From: JANJTY01 sp038257155
GTDB taxonomy: Bacteria > Pseudomonadota > Gammaproteobacteria > Xanthomonadales > Xanthomonadaceae
NCBI GenBank assembly: GCA_038257155.1
Contig: JBBSJP010000064.1
Location: 1-21,011, forward strand
Direction of reading: 5' to 3'
Length of the DNA stretch: 21,011 nt
The notes beneath the pieces are model-generated. The model searched no databases. It saw only the letters and a program-made list of their open reading frames with translations, and had not been told where the DNA came from. A program made the translations under genes and the position numbers. This document shows positions 1-8,500 of this stretch, piece by piece (the stretch's first letter is position 1; every line of letters begins with the position of its first letter).

Positions 1-132
1 CAATCGAACCTCTCGGAATGCCATGCGCAACGCGGCAACATGCTCCACCAGCAGCGCGCGATCCCGCTCAAGCAGGTTGACCGTGAAGAAGTACGTGCCA
101 CCCGGCACCCAAGCTCGACGATAGTTCGGCAT
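1..132 (-). CDS. REP-associated tyrosine transposase (RAYT), N-terminal fragment cut by window edge
   Basis: Reading the minus strand from an ATG at 132 gives an open frame of 44 codons that runs off the left edge. It begins MPNYRRAWVPGGTYFFT and continues VNLLERDRALLVEHV, which is the typical start of RAYT proteins (Y1 transposase, TnpA-REP, IS200/IS605-related). In this family the N-terminal beta strand carrying the YFFT segment precedes the HUH metal-binding motif, and the catalytic Tyr lies further on; both would be beyond the window. RAYTs bind and cleave REP palindromes next to a GTAG or GGAG tetranucleotide, and such palindromes occur 77 bp upstream of this start (209-325), which strongly supports the call. 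A GTG directly before the ATG (133-135) is an alternative start. Whether the full gene is intact cannot be seen. Confidence 0.85.
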   Translation of the reverse strand, partial: MPNYRRAWVPGGTYFFTVNLLERDRALLVEHVAALRMAFREVRL

Positions 133-208
133 CACCGAAGCATGCCGTCCGGCACCTGCCACCGCCATCGGCAAACCCCGCACCGCCACGTAAGAAAAAG
201 CTGACGGC

Positions 209-325
209 GTAGGGCGGGTTGCAACCCGCCAACCAGGCTTGCGATACAGCCTGATCATCCGTTCGGCGGTTCAAGACCCGCCCTACTCAATCTGTTCGGC
301 GGGTCAAGACCCGCCTTACTCAACC
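209..325. repeat. REP/BIME cluster upstream of the RAYT gene
   Basis: Three palindromes of 18 bp lie here. The first is GGCGGGTTGCAACCCGCC at 213-230, preceded by GTAG at 209-212. The second (265-282) and third (298-315, GGCGGGTCAAGACCCGCC) are in the opposite orientation: on the minus strand they are preceded by GTAG (283-286) and GTAA (316-319). A half copy follows up to about 330. The second and third units repeat with a 33-bp period. The foot tetranucleotide plus an imperfect palindrome in head-to-head pairs is the established layout of REP/BIME elements mobilised by RAYT proteins. The rest of the gap from 133 to 458 holds no gene I can support. Confidence 0.85.
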
Positions 326-458
326 CGCCTTACCGCGTTGAACTCCAGTGCCCCATTTCAGTTCCAGTTTCGCCGTGGTGCCGCCTGTTCGCGGAGGACG
401 GAACATAGCTTGCGGACTTCATTGAGCACAATCGTTGCCCTGTCAAAGTGCTCAGGAT

Positions 459-860
459 TCAGGGTACCGGCCGAATACGTTCCGCGGTTTCAGCGCCAAG
501 CCAGACCAGGAACAGTCCTAGTATCAGGGTCAGGGTGAGGTAGGCGAGCGCCAGCGCGCTGCGATGGCTGCGGGTGTAGAGCAGCATTTCCAGCATCAAT
601 GCAGAGTACGTGGTCAGGCCACCGAGCAGGCCCACAATCAGGAAAGCCCGCCACCACAAAGCGGCGGTGCCGCGGCCTTCCAGCCAGATGGCAAGAAAGC
701 CGACGGCGAACGATCCGATCAGGTTCACGGCCAGGGTGCCCCAGGGAAAGCCGCTGCCGAGCTGGCGCAGCAGGAATCCACCGATCCAGAATCGCCCCGC
801 CGCGCCCAGTGCGCCGCCGGCCATCACCAGGCCCAGCTGCAGCCACCAGATCGCTGTCAC
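459..860 (-). CDS. crcB: Fluoride ion channel CrcB/FluC
   Basis: This 133-residue inner-membrane protein exports fluoride as a dual-topology dimer. Four hydrophobic segments are visible (about 5-30, 38-60, 70-93 and 102-123). The family signatures are present: GGALGAAGRFW at 15-25 with the conserved Arg23, GTLAVNLIGS at 41-50 with Asn46, and GLLGGLTTYS at 77-86. The usual phenylalanines of the pore motif (TTFSTF) read TTYSAL here, so Tyr85 and Leu88 replace them, a mild oddity. The start is a GTG at 858-860 that overlaps the rarA stop codon as GTGA, so it is probably translationally coupled as the last gene of the ftsK-lolA-rarA-crcB cluster. Length is normal for the family. Confidence 0.93.
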   Translation of the reverse strand: MTAIWWLQLGLVMAGGALGAAGRFWIGGFLLRQLGSGFPWGTLAVNLIGSFAVGFLAIWLEGRGTAALWWRAFLIVGLLGGLTTYSALMLEMLLYTRSHRSALALAYLTLTLILGLFLVWLGAETAERIRPVP

Positions 861-2200
861 CGCCCTGCCCTCGCCCTGTCGCGCCCTGACCGAAGCGAAT
901 CGAGCTTGGCTTTCAGCTTGATCTCCAGGCCGCGCTCGACCGGTTCGAAGTAGACGCGCTCGCCCATCGCGTCGGGAAATCCCGTCTGGTCCAGCGCCAC
1001 GCCACCGGCTTCATCGTGGTCGTAGCGGTAGGCCTTGCCGTAGCCGAGCGACTTCATGAGTTTCGTCGGTGCGTTGCGCAGATGCATGGGCACTGGCTGG
1101 GTGCCGTGCTCGCGCACATCGGCCTGTGCCTGTTTGAAGGCGACATAGGCGGCATTCGATTTCGCGGTACTGGCGAGATAGATAACCAATTGGGCAAGGG
1201 CGAGTTCGCCCTCCGGGCTACCGAGGCGCTCGAAAGTATCCCAGGCGTCGATCGCCATCGCCAGGGCGCGTGGGTCGGCCAGGCCGATATCCTCCACCGC
1301 CATGCGCGTCATGCGCCGCGCGAGATAGACCGGGTCGCAACCACCATCGAGCATGCGAGCCAGCCAGTACAGTGCGGCATCGGGGTTGGAACTGCGCACG
1401 CACTTGTGCAGCGCGGATATCTGGTCGAAGAACTGTTCGCCCTGTTTGTCAAAGCGGCGGGTGCGGTCGGCCAGCACCTGCTCGAGGGTTGCCTGGGTGA
1501 TCTCGCCGCCTTCATCCTGGGCAAGCTCCGAAGCGATTTCCAGCAGGGTGAGCGCACGCCGTACATCGCCGTCGGCCGCCTGGGCGATGGTGGTCAGCGC
1601 CTCATCGTCAAAGCGCAGGTTCAGATCAGCGAGGCCACGCTCGACGTCGTCCAGTGCACGGCGCAGCGCAGCCACGATATCGTCGAGCGACACGCTTTCC
1701 AGCACGTGCACGCGACAGCGCGACAGCAGCGCCGAATTGAGTTCGAAGCTGGGATTTTCGGTGGTGGCGCCGACGAACACGATGCTGCCGCGCTCGATAT
1801 GTGGCAGGAAGGCGTCCTGCTGGGTCTTGTTGAAGCGGTGCACTTCGTCGACGAACAGCACGGTGCGGCGACCGGCAGCGAAGCGCTGCTCGGCCTCGGC
1901 CAGCACCTTGCGAACTTCCGGCAATCCGCAGAGCACGGCCGAAACGGCGCAGAACTCGGCCTCGGCATAATGCGCCAGCAGCAGGGCGATAGTGGTCTTG
2001 CCGCAACCCGGCGGGCCCCACAACACCATCGAATGCACCCTGCCCGCTTCGATCGCACGGCGCAGTGCGGTGCCTGGCGCCATCAAACGACGCTGGCCAA
2101 CGACCTCGTCGAGATCGCGTGGGCGCATGCGTTCGGCCAGCGGACGCAGGGCATTGGACTCGTTGCCCAATGCCAGAGACTTGGTGGAAGGTATCGACAC
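857..2200 (-). CDS. rarA: Replication-associated recombination protein A, AAA+ ATPase RarA/MgsA
   Basis: RarA is a cytosolic AAA+ ATPase related to clamp loaders and RuvB that acts at stalled replication forks. The 447-residue sequence shows Walker A GPPGCGKT at about 62-69, Walker B LFVDEVHRFN at about 115-124, sensor 1 in GATTENPSFE (144-153) and an arginine-finger motif SALLSR ending at Arg161. The C-terminal half has the MgsA tetramerisation region (RSSNPDAALYWLARML and EDIGLADPRAL). The chosen start is a GTG at 2198-2200, 28 bp after the lolA stop. It overlaps crcB by 4 bp. A later in-frame start is possible because the first 20 or so residues are not strongly conserved. Confidence 0.96.
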   Translation of the reverse strand: MSIPSTKSLALGNESNALRPLAERMRPRDLDEVVGQRRLMAPGTALRRAIEAGRVHSMVLWGPPGCGKTTIALLLAHYAEAEFCAVSAVLCGLPEVRKVLAEAEQRFAAGRRTVLFVDEVHRFNKTQQDAFLPHIERGSIVFVGATTENPSFELNSALLSRCRVHVLESVSLDDIVAALRRALDDVERGLADLNLRFDDEALTTIAQAADGDVRRALTLLEIASELAQDEGGEITQATLEQVLADRTRRFDKQGEQFFDQISALHKCVRSSNPDAALYWLARMLDGGCDPVYLARRMTRMAVEDIGLADPRALAMAIDAWDTFERLGSPEGELALAQLVIYLASTAKSNAAYVAFKQAQADVREHGTQPVPMHLRNAPTKLMKSLGYGKAYRYDHDEAGGVALDQTGFPDAMGERVYFEPVERGLEIKLKAKLDSLRSGRDRARAGR

Positions 2201-2228
2201 GCAGCGATTCTAGCCCGCCCGCGGGCTC

Positions 2229-2885
2229 CTAATCCTGCAACGGCAGAATCTCGGCATTCGGAGATATCTCGCCCACGTCGCCAACCACATCGGTACCCGG
2301 CGGTGGCTGGAAGCCGAAGAAGCCTGCTTCGAAAACCGGATTGCGCTGCCAGTCGGCAAAGCGCATGACCGTACGCTGGCCCAGCAGGTCTTCCAGTTCC
2401 ATCAGTTTGAGGCCGGTGTCGTCGAGCCCCAGTCGCACAGCCCGGAAGGCCGGCTCAGGCTCGCGCGGGCCGAGGCCCAGCCACTGCAGGCCATCGGCTG
2501 GCGGCAACTCCTCGACGGTATAGAGCCGATCAAGGTCGGTCAGGTCGAGCAGCACCGACAAGGGGCTGCGCTGTTCCTCTTCGTCCTGGCGACGCACAGT
2601 GACCTGCTCCAGGTCAGGATCGTAAATCCACACGCGCTCGCCATCGGCAACGATCAGCTGCGGAAAGGGTTCGATGTATTCCCAGCGAAATCGGTTTGGA
2701 CGTGTCAGGGCCAGGCTACCAGTCGAGGATTCGCGCAGGCTGCCATCCGCATCGAACACCTGTTGCTCGAAGCTGCCAGCCAGTCCACCGACCGTGTTGG
2801 AAAATTCGTCGAGGCGCTGCCGCGCTTCGCCGGCGTGAAGCGTGGCGGAGACGCTCAGCAGCAGAAGCAGACCAAGGAGGCGCAT
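2229..2885 (-). CDS. lolA: Outer-membrane lipoprotein carrier protein LolA
   Basis: LolA is the periplasmic chaperone that takes lipoproteins from LolCDE in the inner membrane to LolB in the outer membrane. The 218-residue product starts with a clear signal peptide (MRLLGLLLLLSVSATLHA), with likely cleavage near residue 18. Family features include FSNTVGGLAGSFEQQVFD, FRWEYIEPFPQLIVADG followed by WIYDPDLEQVTVR, and a C-terminal NPVFEAGFFGFQPPPGTDV segment typical of LolA ends. It extends about 15 residues past that motif. It lies 210 bp downstream of ftsK and 28 bp upstream of rarA, the arrangement seen in xanthomonads. The start is an ATG at 2883-2885. Confidence 0.95.
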   Translation of the reverse strand: MRLLGLLLLLSVSATLHAGEARQRLDEFSNTVGGLAGSFEQQVFDADGSLRESSTGSLALTRPNRFRWEYIEPFPQLIVADGERVWIYDPDLEQVTVRRQDEEEQRSPLSVLLDLTDLDRLYTVEELPPADGLQWLGLGPREPEPAFRAVRLGLDDTGLKLMELEDLLGQRTVMRFADWQRNPVFEAGFFGFQPPPGTDVVGDVGEISPNAEILPLQD

Positions 2886-2993
2886 TGCGTAGTCCGAATG
2901 TGGGATGGATACGGGATTCTTGCTGGCGGTACCTTAACTGAGGTGAAGCTGTTGCAGCGGGGATCGCAGACAACCAGCATTCAGCGAGGTTTG

Positions 2994-3029
2994 CCCCTCT
3001 CCCCAACCCCTCTCCCGTGGGGAGAGGGG
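2994..3029. repeat. CCCCTCTCCC direct and inverted repeat between ftsK and lolA
   Basis: CCCCTCTCCC occurs twice in direct orientation (2994-3003 and 3007-3016). The second copy can pair with GGGAGAGGGG at 3020-3029, giving a 10-bp G/C-rich stem with the 3-nt loop GTG. This motif is a dispersed repeat seen in many proteobacterial genomes. It could attenuate transcription between ftsK and lolA on the minus strand, but there is no T-run after the stem, so a true intrinsic terminator is uncertain. Confidence 0.7.
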
Positions 3030-3095
3030 CTTTGGGCGTTGGGCGCTGCTGTAGCACTTGGGCCGCTTCGAGACCGCGCCGCTGACTTCCACGAT

Positions 3096-5417
3096 TCAAT
3101 GCTTCGGCGGCGGCGGCGCCAGCACGCTGCGGTCCCCGTTGTGCTCAGGCTGCGAAACGATGCCGGCCGCTTCCATGGCCTCGATGAGTCGCGCAGCACG
3201 GTTGTAGCCGATCTTGAGGCGACGCTGCACGCCGGAAATCGATGCGCGACGCGTCTCGGTGACGATCTTCACCGCCTCGTCAAACAAGGCGTCCATGTCC
3301 TCTGCGGAACCTGCGGCAGCTTCCGGCAAGCCAGTCGCGCCCACCACCTGACCATCAGCCAGGGTCTGAACGTCTTCCAGCACACCATCGAGATAGTCCG
3401 GCCGGCCGTGCAGTTGCTTCAGGTGCTCGACCACGCGGTGCACTTCCTCATCCGAGACGAACGCGCCGTGCACGCGCTCGGGCATCGCGGTGCCAGGCGG
3501 CAGGTAGAGCATGTCGCCATGACCCAGCAAGGTCTCTGCGCCGCTCTGATCGAGGATGGTGCGCGAGTCGATCTTGGAGGACACCTGGAAGGCGATGCGG
3601 GTAGGGATATTGGCCTTGATCAGGCCGGTGATCACATCCACCGAGGGACGCTGTGTGGCAAGGATCAAATGGATGCCAGCCGCGCGCGCCTTCTGCGCCA
3701 GGCGCGCGATGAGTTCCTCGACCTTCTTGCCGACGATCATCATCATGTCGGCAAATTCATCGATGATCACGACGATGTAGGGCAGAGGTTCCAGCTCGCG
3801 CGGGCTTTCGCCCAGTTCGGGGTTGGGCGTGAACAGCGGGTCCATCATCGGCTGCCCGGCGTCGGCGGCATCCTTCACCTTGCGGTTGAAGCCAGCCAGG
3901 TTGCGAACACCCACCATGCTCATCAGCTTGTAGCGGCGCTCCATCTCTGCCACGCACCAGCGCAGGCCATTGGCGGCCTCCTTCATGTCGGTGACCACCG
4001 GCGCCAGCAGATGCGGGATACCCTCGTAGACCGACAGCTCGAGCATCTTGGGATCGATCATCAACATGCGCAGATCGGAGGCGCTGGCCTTGTACAAGAG
4101 GCTCAAGACCATGGCGTTGAGCGCCACCGACTTGCCTGAGCCGGTGGTGCCGGCGACCAGCAGATGCGGCATGCGACCGAGGTCGACCACGGTCGGGCGT
4201 CCGCCGATGTCCTTGCCCAAGGCCAGCGCGAGCGGCGAGCTGACCTTGTCGTATTCCTTCGAGCGCAGGATTTCAGACAGATAGATTATTTCTCGGCTGG
4301 CATTGGGGATCTCCAGACCAATCACCGGCTTGCCCGGAATCACGTCAACCACCCGCACAGACTTCAGGCTGAGACCACGCGCGATGTCCTTGTCGAGACT
4401 GGAAATCTGGCTGCCCTTGATGCCGGGCGCCGGCTGCAACTCGAAGCGGGTGATTACCGGGCCCGGGAACACGCCCTCGACCTGCACATCAATGCGGAAG
4501 TCCTTCAGCTTGAACTCGATCTGGCGCGACAGGGTTTCCAGCGCTTCGGGCGAATAGCCGGCCGGCTGCGGTTTGGGATCGTCGAGCAGTGACAGCGGCG
4601 GCAGGGAAGAACCATCACCGATATTGAACAGGGGAATTTGCTGCTCACGCTTGGCGCGCTCGGAGCGCTCTGGCGGCGGTAGCTGCGGTTCAATGCGCAC
4701 CGGCTCGCGCTTGGCGCGCTTGATGGTGTCCTCGCGCCGTACCTCGGCACGATCGGCCTTGGCAGCACGCGCCTGGTTCCATTCGCCGGCGGCCTTGGCG
4801 CTACTGCCAAACAAGACGCCCAGCGACAGCACGCCCTGCCCGATACGGTCCATCACCCAGAACCAGGACAGCCCAGTGGCCAAGGTGACTGCGACCAGGA
4901 ACAGCGCAACCAGGAACAGGCCCGAACCGAGAAAGCCGAAGCCGCGCTGCAGGTTTGCGCCAACCAGTTGCCCCAGAATGCCGCCCGACCCCGCAGGCAG
5001 ATCCATGCCCCAGCCACGTGCATGCAGGTAGCCGAGTCCGGCACCAGAAATCAGGAAGGCCACAAAGCCCAGCAGTCGCAGAGCCGGCGTCACTGGCGAA
5101 TCGATCTCTTCCTCGCGCACCACCAGGATGTTCCAGGAAAGAAAACCCAGCACGACCGGCAAGGCATAGGCCGAAATTCCCAGCAGATACAGGGTGAGAT
5201 CGGCGATCCAGGCGCCAATTCGTCCGCCGAAATTCTGGATGCCGCCAGTCAGCGAACCGGCGTGTGACCAACCCGGATCGCTCGGGCTGTAGCTGACCAG
5301 ACAGGCCAGCAGGTACAGCAGCACCGGCACCACGAGCAGGATGGCGCTCTCCCGCCAAAGCCGGCGAGGCGCGGGTTCGGATGCACGGCGACGCACGTCT
5401 GAGGCGGTTTTCCCCAC
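3096..5417 (-). CDS. ftsK: DNA translocase FtsK
   Basis: FtsK is the septum-anchored DNA pump that moves the chromosome terminus and activates XerCD recombination at dif during division. The 773-residue protein has an N-terminal domain with about four hydrophobic segments (roughly 25-45, 70-100, 112-130 and 160-185), a fairly short charged linker (about 205-290) and the RecA-like motor. Walker A is GTTGSGKS at 423-430 and Walker B is VVIIDEFAD at 549-557, followed by LILATQRPSVDVITG. The C-terminal winged-helix gamma domain (about 705-760, with ASISGVQRRLKIGYNRAARL) recognises KOPS. The linker is much shorter than in E. coli FtsK, as is usual outside enterics. The start is a GTG at 5415-5417, with no strong ribosome binding site seen. 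Confidence 0.97.
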   Translation of the reverse strand: MGKTASDVRRRASEPAPRRLWRESAILLVVPVLLYLLACLVSYSPSDPGWSHAGSLTGGIQNFGGRIGAWIADLTLYLLGISAYALPVVLGFLSWNILVVREEEIDSPVTPALRLLGFVAFLISGAGLGYLHARGWGMDLPAGSGGILGQLVGANLQRGFGFLGSGLFLVALFLVAVTLATGLSWFWVMDRIGQGVLSLGVLFGSSAKAAGEWNQARAAKADRAEVRREDTIKRAKREPVRIEPQLPPPERSERAKREQQIPLFNIGDGSSLPPLSLLDDPKPQPAGYSPEALETLSRQIEFKLKDFRIDVQVEGVFPGPVITRFELQPAPGIKGSQISSLDKDIARGLSLKSVRVVDVIPGKPVIGLEIPNASREIIYLSEILRSKEYDKVSSPLALALGKDIGGRPTVVDLGRMPHLLVAGTTGSGKSVALNAMVLSLLYKASASDLRMLMIDPKMLELSVYEGIPHLLAPVVTDMKEAANGLRWCVAEMERRYKLMSMVGVRNLAGFNRKVKDAADAGQPMMDPLFTPNPELGESPRELEPLPYIVVIIDEFADMMMIVGKKVEELIARLAQKARAAGIHLILATQRPSVDVITGLIKANIPTRIAFQVSSKIDSRTILDQSGAETLLGHGDMLYLPPGTAMPERVHGAFVSDEEVHRVVEHLKQLHGRPDYLDGVLEDVQTLADGQVVGATGLPEAAAGSAEDMDALFDEAVKIVTETRRASISGVQRRLKIGYNRAARLIEAMEAAGIVSQPEHNGDRSVLAPPPPKH

Positions 5418-5457
5418 GGAAGAATGGACCTTAAGTTTCCTGCGTTACCGCATGATA

Positions 5458-5482
5458 TCAAACGACTTATTCAGGCGTTTGA
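5458..5482. promoter_or_regulatory. Operator-like inverted repeat upstream of ftsK
   Basis: TCAAACG (5458-5464) and CGTTTGA (5476-5482) form a perfect 7-bp inverted repeat with an 11-nt spacer, about 40 bp upstream of the ftsK GTG. On the minus strand TTCAAA, a 17-nt spacer and TGATAT overlap the same segment and could be a weak sigma70 promoter (4/6 and 3/6 matches). Binding by a dimeric regulator is inference only. Confidence 0.3.
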
Positions 5483-5535
5483 ACGATGGCAGACAGAACG
5501 TGCCGGCATCGAAGCCGACACGTTCCGAAGCGCGC

Positions 5536-5560
5536 AGGATAGCGCCTATGGGCGCTCCCT
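5536..5560 (-). terminator. Hairpin just downstream of the endonuclease gene
   Basis: AGCGCC (5541-5546) and GGCGCT (5551-5556) form a stem around TATG. The stem is extended by AGG (5536-5538) pairing with CCT (5558-5560) across a small bulge. It begins 4 bp after the stop codon of the minus-strand endonuclease gene. There is no T-run, so it is only a candidate terminator or 3'-end stabiliser. Confidence 0.35.
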
Positions 5561-5564
5561 GGAT

Positions 5565-8500
5565 TCAGTCCTCAAACCCGTCCGCGAAGATGAAGTCGTT
5601 CGGATCCAGCACGGTGTAGGCGAACTGCTGCACCGTGCTTGCTCCGTCGGGGTCCTGGGCAGTGACAGTCACACTGTAGGGACTACTCAACGAACCGCCG
5701 ATCACTGGCGTTCCACTTACCTCACCGCTGATCGGATCGATCACGATGCCCTGCGGCTGGCCGCTGATGGCATAGGTCAGCACGTCTCCGGCATCCGCAT
5801 CGGTGAACGCAGACGCTGTGGCGAACGGCGTGATGGCGATACCCTCGAAAGCAGAGCGATCGGGCAAGCTGCCCACTGCAACCGGAGCATCATTGACGCA
5901 GGCAACGGCAATCTCGACCATCGCGTCCTGCGACTGCGTCTCTCCGTCGAACGCGCGATAGATGAAGCTGTCACTGCCGCAGGCGTCGGCATTCGGAGTG
6001 TAGGTGAAGCTACCGTCGGCATCGAGCGAGACGCTGCCGTTGATGGCGTTGGCGATGAGCTGCGCGGTGAGGCTGACGTTGTCGATGTCGGTGTCGTTCG
6101 ACAACACGCCGTCAAACGCATCGACAACCAGCACGCTGTCTTCGGTGGCCTGGTAGCTGTCCGCCACAGCCGCCGGCGCATCGTTCACGCAGGCAACGCT
6201 CAGGCTGACGGTCGCAAGCGCTGACTGGACCTGCCCATCAAAGGCCCGATAGGTGAAGGCATCGCTTCCGCAGTAGTCGTCGACGGGTGTGTAACTGAAG
6301 CTTCCGTCCGCCGCCAGTGCAACCGCGCCATTGGTCGCGTTGGCGATCAACTGGGCGGTGAGGGTGTCGTTATCGGCATCAGTGTCGTTGAACAGCACAC
6401 CGTCTGCGGCGATGACATTCAGCACGGTGTCCTCGGCTGCGTTGTAGCCGTCATCGATGGCCACTGGCGCAGTGTTGCCCCCGCCGGCTAGCTCACATTC
6501 GGCTGGCTGAATCGACTGAAACAGGGCCAGGGTGCCCCACTCCGGATGGTCGATAAAGGGATTGCGATTGCCCTGGAAGCTGAAAACGATCTGGTTGCGT
6601 TCCTGCTCGCGCACATCGGGCGGATCGTCCTGGTGCCAGGTCACCAGGGTACTGAGGAGACCCATGTAGTGCTTGCCGCCGCTGCCGGCGGACGTGATCA
6701 GGGTTCGGTTGTCGGTGAGTTCAAGATCCGGCTCGCCCACGCCGCCTTCGTAGCGGATGACCATATACATCAGAGCACGCGCCATGTCGCCCTTGCGGAA
6801 ATCCCAGACCTCGAACGAACGGTCGCGCTCGGCCGATCCGACGAGGTTGTAGTAGTTGGAGTCGCCGCCACCGCCACCGCCCACACCGTGGTTGAGGGTG
6901 GTGGGCAACTCGGTGCAGGCCGGGCAGTCGGCAAACGGCTTGCTGCCTCGATCTGCGTTGTACTGGGTGTTGGTGAGATAGAGCATGTGGGTGTCGGTGT
7001 AGGCACCGGGATCGCCAGCCGAGAAGCCGTAGGTGTTGGGCCAGGTATGTTCGCGGTTGTAGACACCCACGCCACCGGTGATCTTGGTGTAGGACTCGTT
7101 CTTGTAAGCGTCGAGAATATTGCTCGGGTCTACCGGGTCTTCGTCGGCCAGGTTCAGGATGTCCCAGGTATCGGTCGTCGCGGCCGTGTACGGGTAGGCG
7201 GTGTGGTCATCAATCGTCTCGTGCAGCGAGCAGCGCAGCTGTTCCGGGCTCGAGGTATTGACCTGCTGGTAGTAGTTGCCCACCGAACTGCTGGCCACGG
7301 TGAACTGCACGACCACGTCGCCCGCCGGATTCGCGCCTTCGACATCTTCAACCAGCGCGGCAACGATGGTGAAAGTGCAGCTGTCCTCGGCCACCAGTGC
7401 GGTGCCGGTGTCGATGTTGAAGCTGGTTCCGCTTGCGGCGTGACTCAGGCTGATGCCGGTGCTGGTATTGCAGACCAGGGTGAACGCGCCCGGCACAACG
7501 CTGACCTGCTCGCTGAACAGCACCACCAGATCGCCCGCTGGCGGGAAGTTGTCATCACCCTGCATTGGCGTGGTGGACAGCACCGCAGGCGGCTGGTTGA
7601 CCAGCGGTGCTGCGGGAGTGAAGGCGATGCTGTTCGGGCCGCTCAGCGCATCTTGCGGGCCATCCAGATCGGTGATCTGGGCAGGATTCATGCTCAGCAC
7701 GCAGCTCTCACCCTGCGTGAAGTCGACATTGGGGTCGAGCGTGTAGTCGCTGGGACCACCGCTGATCGCCACGTCGGCCGGACCGCGCGCACCGCTTACC
7801 GAGCAGGTGATGTCGAACCAGCTGGCGCCCAGCGCGACCGGCTCGGAGAACACCAGCTGCAGGTCCGCGTTGGCGGGAAAGTCGATGGCGCCATCGGCAG
7901 GCGCACTGGAAAGCAGGGTCGGCGCATTGTCGACCTCGGTATCGAAGTCGAATCCGAAGGGCGCCTGCATGGGGTCTGCAGTGCCGTCGACATCGGTGAT
8001 CGAGTCGGGAGTCAAGGCCACGGCGCACGTCGCGCCAAATGGCAGATCAGCGTCAGGAGTGATGCTCAGCACACTGGTGCTGGTGCCGGTGGTGAACGGT
8101 AGCGAGCCCGCACCGCAATCCAGCGTTATGCCGGCGGCATTGCCGACAACGATGCTTTCGTTGAAATTGATCGTGATCAGGCTGCCAACGGCGACATCGG
8201 TCGCGGCGTCGGCGGGATCGGTTGAAACCACGGTCGGCGGGTTGTCGACCGGCGGCGCAAAGGTCTGCCCGGTGTTGCAGCCCGTGAACGTGCTGGCGGC
8301 CGGGGCCTGCCAGGTGAAATCCGCGTAAGCGCTGCCGGAACCAGACAACTGCAGGCTTTGCCCGACCGGCGTCGCGTTGGTTTCCGACACGCCGATATCG
8401 GTGCTCATCAATCCGTCGGCTGGTCCTCCAACCGCAGTGAAGCTGCCCTCGTAGCTGAGAAACTGCACCACGGCATTGGCTGGACCCACTAGAGCGATGC

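Noticed and set aside
261..325. Possible CRISPR-like repeats with 33-bp period
   Set aside because: The units abut each other without unique spacers and are palindromic with a GTAG/GTAA foot, which fits REP elements beside a RAYT gene. No cas gene is present.
362..470. Minus-strand frame reading LNPEHFDRATIVLNEV and then RKLCSVLREQAAPRRNWN
   Set aside because: It looks mildly protein-like but has no start of its own outside crcB and no recognised family. It could be a gene remnant but cannot be supported.
1016..2368. 450-codon plus-strand open frame
   Set aside because: It lies antisense to rarA, whose motifs are unmistakable, and its translation shows no family features. High GC content produces such shadows.
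2763..4139. 458-codon plus-strand open frame rich in His and Arg
   Set aside because: It overlaps ftsK and lolA on the opposite strand; the composition is typical of a reverse-complement shadow frame.
6546..8102. 518-codon plus-strand open frame
   Set aside because: It is antisense to the secreted endonuclease gene, which has complete domain motifs. The Val/Gly/His-rich translation has no recognisable fold.
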